Notes: generated by a model not told the origin, from the letters alone. A DNA stretch of 10,256 nt from an uncultured Burkholderiales bacterium (GCA_937925755.1 CALAMX010000054.1:1-10256), one strand, 5' to 3'. Positions 1-6,298 are shown, counted from the first letter of the stretch. Program-made: numbers and translations.

Positions 1-89
1 CTCGGTTGACCGCTCGATTCGTTTCGCAATAGCCTGATCATGCCGGCGATTTTGCCTTCGTTCGCGCTCACCCAGGTGTTGAGACCGCT

Positions 90-507
90 ACGTGCCCGTT
101 TGCCGGCCCAGGACAGCGCCCGGCTTCGTGTCTGCGACAAAACGAGCCAACGAGCCCGGAGGTTGGAAAAGTCTACCGGGTTCGTTTTGTCTGCGACGAA
201 ACGAGCCCGGTTGTTGGATCAGATTACCGGGCTCGTTTTCGCTCCTCCTTGCAGGGGGGGCCGCGCGAGCGGGGATCGGCCAGCGCGGGGGATGCCGGCG
301 ACCGCGGGTGGGGCGGCTGCATCCCCCTCCGGGGTCGCATCCCCAGAAGGGGCCCCTGCTCTGCCCGTCGCGGTCGCCCTGCGGCGTCATCGCTCGTGGC
401 CCTGCGGGCCATCCCTCGCTGCGCTCGGGACCAGCACTGCGCGCTGTCCTGCGCCCTCAACAGGGCTGTCGCGCCGGCCACTGTCCTGGGCCGGCCTTCG
501 GGCGCGT
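90..507. repeat. 418-bp segment bounded by 27-bp imperfect inverted repeats
   Basis: The left arm (90-116) and the right arm (481-507) are reverse complements over 27 bp with 4 mismatches. The inner 15 bp, GCCGGCCCAGGACAG at 102-116 against 481-495, is perfect. Read outward, both arms encode a similar peptide (LSWAGKRAR on the minus strand, LSWAGLRAR on the plus strand). They may therefore be two facing copies of one ancestral sequence rather than a chance match. There is no transposase between them, and no clear target-site duplication outside. It could be a non-autonomous element or two fragments of a dispersed repeat. Confidence 0.45.
149..237. repeat. Two tandem palindromic repeat units
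   Basis: Two hairpin-forming units lie 51 bp apart. Unit 1 has arms at 149-159 and 176-186 with one mismatch; unit 2 has arms AACGAGCCCGG (200-210) and CCGGGCTCGTT (227-237), which pair perfectly. Both loops are 16 nt and share GTTGGA. A 9-bp direct repeat GTCTGCGAC precedes each unit (130-138 and 189-197). The layout resembles REP/BIME-type intergenic palindromes. There is no T-run, so termination is unlikely to be the main role. Confidence 0.6.
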
Positions 508-526
508 TTAACTGGGGTTTTTAGGA

Positions 527-676
527 TTATCGATCCGAAACGGATGAACTCTACAGCCCTCTCCCCCGAGCAGAAGGGTGGGGGTGAGGGTAGACGTGAA
601 ATACCGCCCGCTTTGGCCATTACCCCAACCCTCCCCCTGGGGGATGGCGTCAAATTGATTCGTTTCGGATCGATAA
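527..676. repeat. 150-bp MITE-like element with perfect 16-bp terminal inverted repeats
   Basis: The arms TTATCGATCCGAAACG (527-542) and its exact reverse complement (661-676) bound a 150-bp segment. Weaker pairing continues inward for about 6 bp. The interior holds C-rich and G-rich runs (about 557-590 and 621-645), of the kind that give 'SPSP..GRG'-like translations in many GC-rich genomes. No coding capacity is seen. Part of the right arm (GATTCGTTTCG, 657-667) recurs as an 11-bp direct copy at 16-26. No target-site duplication is evident. A miniature mobile element or a dispersed palindrome are both possible. Confidence 0.6.
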
Positions 677-741
677 GCCACTTCAGAGGTCCACATCGCT
701 AGCACTTGCGATGAGCTGAGCGCAGGCAGAGGCCGGTCTAA

Positions 742-846
742 TGGACAATCTGGGCCAATCAAAATCTCGCCGACTGGCTCGTCTTCTACAACAAACGCCC
801 TCATCATGCCCTCGGCATCTCTCCCCGCTACAATTTCATCCAGTAA
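742..846 (+). pseudogene. C-terminal remnant of an integrase-type (DDE) transposase
   Basis: The frame reads ANQNLADWLVFYNKRPHHAL followed by GISPRYNFIQ and TAA at 844-846. This is the tail of rve-type transposases (IS3/IS481-like), whose last helix typically has the form 'N..LADWL.FYN..RPH.ALG..SP'. A stop codon (TAA, 739-741) lies in frame just upstream, and nothing before it reads as the catalytic DDE core. Only about 34 codons remain, so the gene is dead. The sequence just after the stop (850-890) could be the old right end of the insertion sequence, but its terminal repeat cannot be paired inside the window. Confidence 0.75.
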
Positions 847-970
847 CCCGAGTGCCAAAGGTACCCGACTCATACATGGGCTTGACTAACAGTGGGGGTT
901 CAGGATCTAATAATCTTCTTCAAGCCGTGATCAATCGCTCGATCCGCCGCTTTATGGTTCGAAAAGCCCT

Positions 971-1010
971 TGACTCGGTTGCTAGAGCAGCGGATTGATA
1001 ACACGCATTC
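971..1010 (+). pseudogene. tRNA-like remnant upstream of tRNA-Phe
   Basis: This stretch aligns without gaps to 1031-1070 of the intact tRNA-Phe at an offset of exactly 60 nt, with about 29 of 40 positions identical. TAGAGCAGCGGA (983-994) is a perfect match covering the end of the D-arm and the 5' anticodon stem. The loop would read TTGATAA, giving anticodon GAT (997-999). The 3' anticodon stem, T-arm and acceptor stem are absent, so it cannot be a working tRNA. The region may instead, or also, serve as the tRNA-Phe promoter: TTGACT occurs at 970-975 and TGATAAC nearby, though their spacing is poor. Confidence 0.45.
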
Positions 1011-1023
1011 GCAGCGCTCTCAG

Positions 1024-1099
<76 letters not shown>

Positions 1100-1452
1100 C
1101 ATCTAGACACCCAAAGTCCGCATATAGCCTGCATAACTGGCTGCGCGATGTTGCCTTCGGTCGCTCGACTTCGCCTCGCTTCACATGCGCTGGGCGCATG
1201 TGAGCCTCCACAAATACACTTTTTTCCTAAACCGGTCGGCTCTACCTCGCCCAAGCGCCTTGCGCATGTGGGCTTTCCTTGAACACTCTGTTTCTGCAAC
1301 CTCGCCTGACTTCGGGTGATGTCTCGCGGCTCGCGCTCCGGGCGCGTGGCGCCCAATCCCGCTCGCCGCTTCCTTCAGCGTCTCCTAAGAGGGGGCAGCA
1401 AGAGTCACTGCGCAACTTGTACGTTCATGGCACGCGCTGCCCCGTCTAGCTC
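1100..1452. other. Spacer between tRNA-Phe and ssrA, no gene seen
   Basis: About 350 bp between two convergent small-RNA genes show no protein gene I can support. Contents are a strong 10-bp hairpin (1181-1203, listed separately), a second copy of GCGCATGTG at 1262-1270, a T-run at 1220-1225, and an 8-bp inverted pair GGGGCAGC (1392-1399)/GCTGCCCC (1436-1443) around 36 nt. Open frames here are short or extend across the tRNA or tmRNA and so cannot be real. Confidence 0.5.
1181..1203. repeat. Perfect 10-bp hairpin with 3-nt loop
   Basis: TCACATGCGC, loop TGG, then GCGCATGTGA form a fully paired stem. It lies about 80 bp after tRNA-Phe. A six-T run follows, but only 16 nt later (1220-1225), so it is not a textbook intrinsic terminator. 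It could end tRNA-Phe transcription or be one unit of a repeat, since GCGCATGTG recurs at 1262-1270. Confidence 0.5.
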
Positions 1453-1477
1453 AAAAAAACCCGGACAAGGCCGGGTT
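1453..1477 (-). terminator. Intrinsic terminator of ssrA
   Basis: On the minus strand, 8 nt after the CCA end of the tmRNA, AACCCGG and CCGGGTT (1458-1464 and 1471-1477) form a 7-bp stem around a 6-nt loop, followed by a T-run (1453-1459). This is a canonical Rho-independent terminator in the right place and orientation for ssrA. Confidence 0.9.
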
Positions 1478-1485
1478 CGGGTGTT

Positions 1486-1845
1486 TGGTGGAGGCGGCGG
1501 GAATCGAACCCGCGTCCGCAAGCTCTCTGCAGCAAGTTCTACATACTTAGTCCGGTCTTTTGGGTTTAGCGCAGATCACGCCGGCCGAACAGGCTTGATC
1601 CGCGCGAGCCGCCTCATTTTAACGCCAGCCCAGGCGGCCCGGGCAGGCGCGATCCCGTGTGGATGACCCCTCAGCTGGTTGCCCAGCCCGGCCCACGGGA
1701 GAGCCGGTGAGGGGTCTGGCCATCAAGCGGCCAGAGCGTAGGTTTCGTCGTTGGCGACTATTGCTTTCCAGTTGATTTACGAGGTGACTGGTCCTCGGTA
1801 TGCCCTTGTCTGCTTCGCAACCCACGTCGAAGCCAGGTCGCCCCC
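1486..1845 (-). ncRNA. ssrA: tmRNA (one-piece), tag peptide ANDETYALAA
   Basis: tmRNA rescues ribosomes stalled on broken mRNA with SmpB and tags the product for proteolysis. The 5' end GGGGGCGACCTGGCTTCGAC and the 3' end carrying T-arm, CGCCTCC and ACCA form a 7-bp tRNA-like acceptor stem with one G-U pair, which sets the ends at 1845 and 1486 (360 nt). The reading frame resumes at GCC (1753-1755) and encodes ANDETYALAA, then TGA (1723-1725). With the alanine carried by the tmRNA, this is close to the E. coli tag AANDENYALAA. The expected pseudoknot-rich region fills the rest. A terminator follows. The mature 5' end probably arises by processing of a longer transcript. smpB is not in the window. 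Confidence 0.97.
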
Positions 1846-2266
1846 TGCTGACTGCACAGGCCAAGTAAATGACCCGCTCTCGCCATCATGGTATATGTCT
1901 ATGAGCTCCAGATCCAGGAAAAGTTCCATGTGCACCCCGGGCGGCCCTCCGGCGTGGACCGGGGTAACCACGGGCTGGGTGAGACGCGGTTGTGGCAGCC
2001 TATGGTCTGCGAATCAGCCCTCGCCCTCTGGCTGATCGTCCAGTTCTGGCAGAACATACGACGCGGGTAGTATGAGGTGAAAAAAGATCGTGTTCGATCC
2101 GCAGAACCCGCGAGTCGGCCGTTCCTCGCCCTGGTGCGGTCCCTGGCTTGCCACCCAGGCCCGTTCGCCAGTGCGGCACTCTGTCCCATGCGTGCCCTTT
2201 GGCCGGTTGACACCGTCGTAACGTGTACAGATACAGATCGCAGCGTTCGAGCGACTGCCCGGCAGT
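1846..2266. other. Unassigned stretch between ssrA and fbp
   Basis: About 420 bp hold no gene I recognise. The start of the ssrA transcript should lie here; on the minus strand TATACC within 1885-1900 could be a -10 box, but no good -35 accompanies it. Short plus-strand frames exist at 1888-2070 (60 codons, ending ALALWLIVQFWQNIRRG) and from about 2077; a minus-strand frame ends at 2014 and runs into fbp. None has a ribosome-binding site or known motif. No terminator for fbp is visible. Confidence 0.4.
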
Positions 2267-3424
2267 CTACACTCGGCGATTGAGTGCCCCTGCGTGCCGG
2301 GCCCAGCTAGACCGGCTCGCGCATGCCCCCCGCACGGTGAAGCGCTCGTCGAGACGGGCGAGCTTCTGGGTGATGCCGGTGTATTCGAGCTCACTCATGG
2401 GGAGCATGGCGGCACCGAAAAAGCCCTGGGCGCGCATATCGCGCGCCTTGGCCGCCACACGCTGACGCACTTCGTCCCAGTAGGGGTGGGCGAAGGCGTC
2501 CATGGCCTCGGTGAGCCTGCCTCCATGCACGGCAAATGCGGCGCAGGTAACGATGGGCGGAGCGTCGAAGTCACTGCTGCCGCTGCCCAGCGGCACTGGC
2601 ATGAGCGGCATCTGGTGTGAGCCGCGCATGCCGCCGGCGACGAAGTGGCCTCGGGCAAAAGGGGCGAGGACCTCGCCGGTGGCCGGGAAGTTCATCTGCG
2701 TGCGCACGAGCATGACCGGGTCGTCCTTGCCGGTGTACTTGCCGGCGATGTTGTGCAGGCGCGAGGTGGCCACGGCCACGGCCTGTTCGCCCGATGCACG
2801 CGAGTAGATGGCCTCGACCACGTAGCGCTCGGGGTCGCGCAGCAGGGCGGCGATGTCGTAGAGCTCCTCCGGAGCCACCCGCTCGATGACGCGGTCGCCC
2901 TCGGTGTGGTCGACGTCCATGATCACGAAGCGAAAGCCCGCGCTCATGTTGGGCGAGAGAATCAGCCCCGGCGTGTTCATGGGGTCGGCGAAGGCGAGGT
3001 AGAGGGGCAGGTTGAAAGCGCCTGGGTCAGTCTTGTCTGCGGCGAAGAACAGAAAGGGTTCGCCCGGCCGCTCGTCGAACTCCATCTCGGCGCAGGCCGG
3101 CCCCAGCCCGTGCACGTTGCCGGAGAAGGCATCCTTGAGCAGGTCCTGCCCCGCCCCATAGAGGCCCTGCGCCTTGGCCGTGGCCGTGCCGGCGAGGAAG
3201 GCGTCCCAGGCCAGACGATGCACGGCCTCGTCACGCACACCGCGGGTGTGGGTCATGAGCAGGGCGATGTCATCGCCGGTGTGGGAGACATCGCTGTCGA
3301 AAAGCAAACCCCTGCCCTGTTCTTCCACATGCCGGCGCACCGCTTCGAGCAGGGCCTGCGAGGGGGCGATGTGGCCGCCGACTGAGCCGATGTCGGCCTT
3401 GATGACGGTGAGGGTGAGCTTCAT
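2267..3424 (-). CDS. fbp: Archaeal-type fructose-1,6-bisphosphate aldolase/phosphatase (class V FBPase)
   Basis: This family both condenses the two triose phosphates to fructose-1,6-bisphosphate and hydrolyses it to fructose-6-phosphate, driving cytosolic gluconeogenesis one way. The 385-residue product is collinear with the archaeal enzymes. It begins with K-x5-VIKADIG and has metal and active-site candidates D11, H18 and D51-D52, then GLYGAGQDLL, ADKTDPGAFNLPLY (122-142 region), and GKYTGKDDPVM. In the last, Y230, K233 (the Schiff-base lysine of the family), D234 and D235 are all present. Near the end lies SELEYTG. The start ATG has AGGAGG 6 nt upstream, so it is secure. The last ~20 residues after FTVR are a basic, serine/alanine-rich tail not typical of the family. 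It is 125 bp downstream of the mupP-like gene and may have its own promoter. Confidence 0.93.
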   Translation of the reverse strand: MKLTLTVIKADIGSVGGHIAPSQALLEAVRRHVEEQGRGLLFDSDVSHTGDDIALLMTHTRGVRDEAVHRLAWDAFLAGTATAKAQGLYGAGQDLLKDAFSGNVHGLGPACAEMEFDERPGEPFLFFAADKTDPGAFNLPLYLAFADPMNTPGLILSPNMSAGFRFVIMDVDHTEGDRVIERVAPEELYDIAALLRDPERYVVEAIYSRASGEQAVAVATSRLHNIAGKYTGKDDPVMLVRTQMNFPATGEVLAPFARGHFVAGGMRGSHQMPLMPVPLGSGSSDFDAPPIVTCAAFAVHGGRLTEAMDAFAHPYWDEVRQRVAAKARDMRAQGFFGAAMLPMSELEYTGITQKLARLDERFTVRGACASRSSWARHAGALNRRV

Positions 3425-3549
3425 GCTGACCTCCTCTGGTTGTGTCGGGGGGATGCTTCACCATCGCTGCTCACAATGCTGCCTGCCAGCGTGCTCGATG
3501 CAATGCTCTAGATCTGCCTTCTCTGGCAGTGGTGGCGGCGTTGTCCGGT

Positions 3550-4248
3550 TCAGAGGAGGTCGAGGATGGCCTCGGGCGAGGTGATGAGGGCATCGGCACC
3601 CCAGCTCTCGGGCTGGTCATCGCTGCCCAGGTAGCCCCATAGGGCGACGATCGCGGGCATTGCTGCGGCCTGGGCGGCTACGACGTCACGTGCCGCATCA
3701 CCCACGTAGAGACACTCGACCGGTTCGACCCCTGTGTGCCGGCAGGCATGCAGCAGTGGCATGGGGTGCGGCTTCGACTGTGGGCAGGTGTCGCCTGAGA
3801 CGACGCAGGCCGCCCGCTCGTACAGGCCCAGATGCGCCAGCAGAGGTTCGGTGAAACGGGTGGGTTTGTTGGTAACCACCCCCCAGCGCAGCCCCCGCTC
3901 CTCCAAGGTGTCGAGCACGGCACCCATCCCCGGAAATAAGTTTGAACGGGCGGTAAGGACACCGGCGTAGATCTCCAGGAATTCCTGGCGCAAGGCATCG
4001 AAGCCGGGATCGTTCGGTCCGAGACCAAAGCCGAGCTGGATCAGTCCGCGCGCGCCGTGTGAGGCCTGTGCACGCAACTCGGCGTAGGCGAGCGGTTCAA
4101 GACCACGCGCGCGCCGCAGCGCATCAAGGGCGAACGCCAGGTCAGGCGCCGTGTCCACCAGGGTGCCGTCGAGGTCGAACAGCACCACCCTCTTCCCACT
4201 CGCCGCTAACGGCCCCCGCCGACCGGACGGAGCGGGGACAGCGCTCAC
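3550..4248 (-). CDS. mupP: HAD phosphatase, MupP-like (N-acetylmuramic acid 6-phosphate phosphatase) or phosphoglycolate phosphatase
   Basis: This is a HAD-superfamily phosphatase of about 232 residues. Motif I is DLDGTLVDT with nucleophile D25 and acid/base D27; motif II lies in WGVVTNKP, motif III is the lysine of SKPHPMPL, and motif IV is VGDAARDV. From memory it resembles Pseudomonas MupP (next to ubiG there) more closely than E. coli Gph: F.AL..EFLE.Y, LFPGM, WGVVTNKPTRFTEPLL and a terminal WGADALI are shared themes. MupP dephosphorylates MurNAc-6-phosphate in peptidoglycan recycling; Gph removes 2-phosphoglycolate. The GTG start overlaps the ubiG stop (GTGA), indicating translational coupling. 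The N-terminus has about 17 extra residues before the HAD core, and no better start exists. The class is sure; the substrate is an inference. Confidence 0.78.
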   Translation of the reverse strand: MSAVPAPSGRRGPLAASGKRVVLFDLDGTLVDTAPDLAFALDALRRARGLEPLAYAELRAQASHGARGLIQLGFGLGPNDPGFDALRQEFLEIYAGVLTARSNLFPGMGAVLDTLEERGLRWGVVTNKPTRFTEPLLAHLGLYERAACVVSGDTCPQSKPHPMPLLHACRHTGVEPVECLYVGDAARDVVAAQAAAMPAIVALWGYLGSDDQPESWGADALITSPEAILDLL

Positions 4249-4949
4249 ACGTCCCCCGGTTTACGGCAGGCCATGAGGTAGTTGACGTCCGTGTCGGCCT
4301 CAAGCCGGTAGGTCTTGGTGAAGGGGTTGTAAGTCATACCAGTGATCTCGACCGGGTTAAGTCCAACCCGGCGGGCATGGGCGGCGAGCTCGGAGGGCTT
4401 GATGAAACGCCCCCAGTCGTGCGTGCCGCGCGGCAGCAGGTTGAGGATGTACTCCGCGCCGATGATGGCGTAGAGATAGCTCTTGGGGTTACGGTTGATG
4501 GTCGAGAAAAAGACCCAGCCGCCGGGCTTGGCCAGGCGTGCGCAAGCGGCGACCGTGTTGGCCGGGTCGGGCACGTGCTCGAGCAACTCCATGCAGGTGA
4601 CCACATCGAAGGTCCCCGCTGCCTCTTCGGCCAGGTCCTCGGCGGACAGCAGCCGATAGTCCACCTGGCGGCCGGATTCGAGCAGGTGCAGCCGAGCCAC
4701 CTTGAGCGCCTTGTCCGAGAGGTCTATGCCCGTGACCTGGGCACCCCGACCGGCCATGGCCTCGGCCAGGATGCCGCCACCGCAGCCCACGTCCACCACG
4801 CGCTTGCCGGCGAGACCTGCGAGCCGCTCGATCCAGTCGAGCCGCAGCGGGTTGATGTCGTGCAGGGGCTTGAACTCCGAGTTGGGATCCCACCAGCGGT
4901 GAGCGAGCTGACTGAATTTGTCGAGTTCGGCGGGGTCGGCGTTGCGCAT
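4245..4949 (-). CDS. ubiG: Ubiquinone biosynthesis O-methyltransferase UbiG
   Basis: UbiG is the SAM-dependent methyltransferase that performs both O-methylations in ubiquinone synthesis, at the inner membrane surface. The product (234 residues from this start; E. coli has 240) has the family opening ELDKFSQLAHRWWDP, the SAM motif VVDVGCGGG (51-59), GIDLS, FDVVTCMELLEHV, and the characteristic FSTINRNPKSYLYAIIGAEY and LPRGTHDWGRFIKPSEL. The frame stays open to 5003, with another ATG at 4964. ATG 4949 is preferred because AAGGAA lies about 5 nt upstream and the protein then begins like its homologues. The 3' end overlaps the mupP-like gene by 4 bp. Together with menaquinone/ubiquinone logic it implies aerobic respiration. 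Confidence 0.95.
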   Translation of the reverse strand: MRNADPAELDKFSQLAHRWWDPNSEFKPLHDINPLRLDWIERLAGLAGKRVVDVGCGGGILAEAMAGRGAQVTGIDLSDKALKVARLHLLESGRQVDYRLLSAEDLAEEAAGTFDVVTCMELLEHVPDPANTVAACARLAKPGGWVFFSTINRNPKSYLYAIIGAEYILNLLPRGTHDWGRFIKPSELAAHARRVGLNPVEITGMTYNPFTKTYRLEADTDVNYLMACRKPGDV

Positions 4950-5014
4950 GGGGTTCCTTGTCATCTGCCAGAGGCCGTCAGTTTGCGCCAGCGTTCGTAC
5001 CAACGGAAGTGCCC

Positions 5015-5026
5015 GGACCGCGGTCC
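5015..5026. repeat. Perfect 12-bp palindrome after the small LysR-linked gene
   Basis: GGACCGCGGTCC is fully self-complementary and lies directly after the stop codon of the 115-residue gene, inside its 77-bp gap to ubiG. There is no T-run, so it is not an intrinsic terminator. It may be a protein-binding site or chance. Confidence 0.3.
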
Positions 5027-5374
5027 TCAGTCCTCCGTCTTCTGACTGTCGTAATGACGCCGGAACAGGGCCTCCAGTTCATCGATGACCTCGGCGGCCG
5101 GCCGCTTGTGCACCACGTGCTGGGCCAGCAAGCTGGAGGTCTCGTGCAGCAGGCGATTGGCATCGAGCATTGGATAGGTCTGCCTTAAGCGGCGAATTGC
5201 CTTGATGACCGATTCCTCGGCTGGCCGGGGGATGGGCAGGGGCTGTCTGGGTTTCGCGTCCTCCAGGTGAGCCGCGCGGCTGGCGAGGTATTCGGCATAA
5301 TCCAGTAGTGCGGCGCGCTGCGCTGCCGGCAGGCCGCGGAAGAGGCGCAGCAGCCGGCGTTCGTCGGCAGTCAT
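5027..5374 (-). CDS. Small conserved-looking protein linked to LysR gene, function unknown
   Basis: I do not recognise a named family. The 115-residue product is charged and predicted mostly helical. An N-terminal amphipathic stretch (RRLLRLFRGLPAAQRAALLD, about 6-25) is followed by YAEYLASRA, a proline-rich linker (LPIPRPAEE, about 46-54), and two further helices (SVIKAIRRLRQ, AAEVIDELEALFRRHY). It has no cysteine, signal peptide or membrane segment, so it is probably cytoplasmic. The first helix with 'LP..QR..LLDYAE' recalls small antitoxin-like or adaptor proteins, but this is only a resemblance. It begins 6 bp after the LysR stop, so the two are almost certainly cotranscribed. Coding reality is supported by tight spacing and normal composition. 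Confidence 0.75.
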   Translation of the reverse strand: MTADERRLLRLFRGLPAAQRAALLDYAEYLASRAAHLEDAKPRQPLPIPRPAEESVIKAIRRLRQTYPMLDANRLLHETSSLLAQHVVHKRPAAEVIDELEALFRRHYDSQKTED

Positions 5375-5380
5375 CGGGCT

Positions 5381-6298
5381 TTAGAGCGAGATGTCGATCT
5401 GGTTCTTGACCAGCGGGCTCCTCTCCAGGAATTCGAGGAAAGACTGCAGCAGCTTGCTGCGAAACTTCTCCTGCGGATAGACCAGGGAGAGCTGGCGGCG
5501 CAGCGGCGGGTTGAGGGGGATGGCGACCAACTCGCCCAGGCGTACCTCCTTTGCCACCGTAGTGCTGGAGACGATGGCCACACCCAGTCCGGCCGCCACA
5601 GCGCCCTTGATGGCCTCGCGGCTGCCCAGCTCCATCACCAGGTTCAACTCGTCCAAGTTGACCCCGTTGCTGCGGAAGTATTCGTCGATGCACTCGCGCG
5701 TGCCGGAGCCGGCCTCACGGCTGATGTAGGGGTGAGAGGCCACCTGCTCCGGAGTTACGCTGGACTGTTTGGCGAGGTCGGAGTACGGGGCGCAGATCAT
5801 CACCAACTCGTCTTCGCAGCAGACCTGGGTGATGAGGTTGGGGTGATGCGAGGGGGCCTCGATCAGGCCGATGTCCAGGGTATGGTCCGCCACCTTGCGC
5901 TCGATGGTCTCGGAGTTGGCCACTGTCAACCGCGCCTGGGTCTCGGGGTGTTTCTGTTTGAACTCGCCGAGCAGGCGCGGCAGCATGTATTCGGCAATGG
6001 TGGTGGAGGCGCCGATCAGCAAGGGTCCGCTCACTTGGCCGGTCAACTCGGCGATGCGCGCCTCCATCTCGGCGGTGAGGTTGAGGATGCGCTCGGCGTA
6101 GTCCAGCGCGAGCTCCCCCGCTGGGGTGAGCGAGATCTTGCCATGCGAGCGCTCGAACAGGCGCGTGTTGAAGTGCTCCTCCAACTGCTTGACCTGGAAG
6201 GTGACCGCCGGCTGGGTCATGAACAACAGCTCGGCGGCCTTGGTGAAGGAGAGCTGTTTGGCGACAGTGTAAAAGACTTGTAAACGGCGGTCGGCCAT
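5381..6298 (-). CDS. LysR-family transcriptional regulator, CysL/YeiE-like
   Basis: This is a full-length (305 residues) LysR-type regulator. Residues 1-60 form the winged helix-turn-helix (LSFTKAAELLFMTQPAVTFQ as recognition region, then LEEHF.TRLFER and LTPAGE). A linker helix (about 65-88) leads to a periplasmic-binding-like effector domain beginning GPLLIGASTTIAEYMLPRLL, with ISREAGSGTRE and GLGVAIVSSTTVAKE. The subgroup looks like CysL/YeiE-type regulators, linked in other bacteria to sulfur or sulfite metabolism; the effector here is unknown. It is divergent from lplT, 283 bp apart, and heads the minus-strand run with the small unknown gene and ubiG. The start has no obvious Shine-Dalgarno sequence (ACGCCTCC upstream), but the N-terminus fits the family. 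Confidence 0.93.
   Translation of the reverse strand: MADRRLQVFYTVAKQLSFTKAAELLFMTQPAVTFQVKQLEEHFNTRLFERSHGKISLTPAGELALDYAERILNLTAEMEARIAELTGQVSGPLLIGASTTIAEYMLPRLLGEFKQKHPETQARLTVANSETIERKVADHTLDIGLIEAPSHHPNLITQVCCEDELVMICAPYSDLAKQSSVTPEQVASHPYISREAGSGTRECIDEYFRSNGVNLDELNLVMELGSREAIKGAVAAGLGVAIVSSTTVAKEVRLGELVAIPLNPPLRRQLSLVYPQEKFRSKLLQSFLEFLERSPLVKNQIDISL

Larger units (their letters stand above)
1..741. other. Gene-poor, repeat-rich segment
   Basis: No convincing gene is seen on either strand. Open frames here are long only because the DNA is GC-rich; their translations are rich in R, P, G and A and match no family I know. The segment is full of inverted repeats, described separately, plus small hairpins such as two successive GCATCCCC units (319-326 and 337-344), each followed by a GGGG arm. 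On the minus strand a frame without stop runs from about 180 off the left edge (reading ...TWVSANEGKIAGMIRLLRNE...) and looks faintly protein-like, so a truncated gene may continue beyond position 1. I cannot name it. Confidence 0.5.

Noticed and set aside
130..237. Possible CRISPR array (repeat units near 130 and 189)
   Set aside because: Only two units occur, the repeats are palindromic with unequal periods (59 and 51), and no cas gene is present.
40..702. 220-codon plus-strand frame over the left end
   Set aside because: It crosses several inverted repeats, has competing long frames on both strands and shows no family motif or ribosome-binding site.
1316..1666. Plus-strand frame containing GGGGNRTRVRKLSAASSTYL
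   Set aside because: It is the antisense of the tmRNA 3' (tRNA-like) end, not a protein.
1888..2070. 60-codon plus-strand frame starting MVYVYELQIQEKFHVHP
   Set aside because: It has no ribosome-binding site or recognisable family, and it overlaps the region that should drive ssrA on the other strand. Kept only as part of the unexplained stretch.
2645..3385. 246-codon plus-strand frame opposite fbp
   Set aside because: It is a shadow of the fbp gene; its VHGLGEGEVEGQVE-type composition has no match to a known family.
4059..5045. 328-codon plus-strand frame opposite ubiG and the mupP-like gene
   Set aside because: It spans two well-supported minus-strand genes and their junction, so it is a GC-driven shadow frame.
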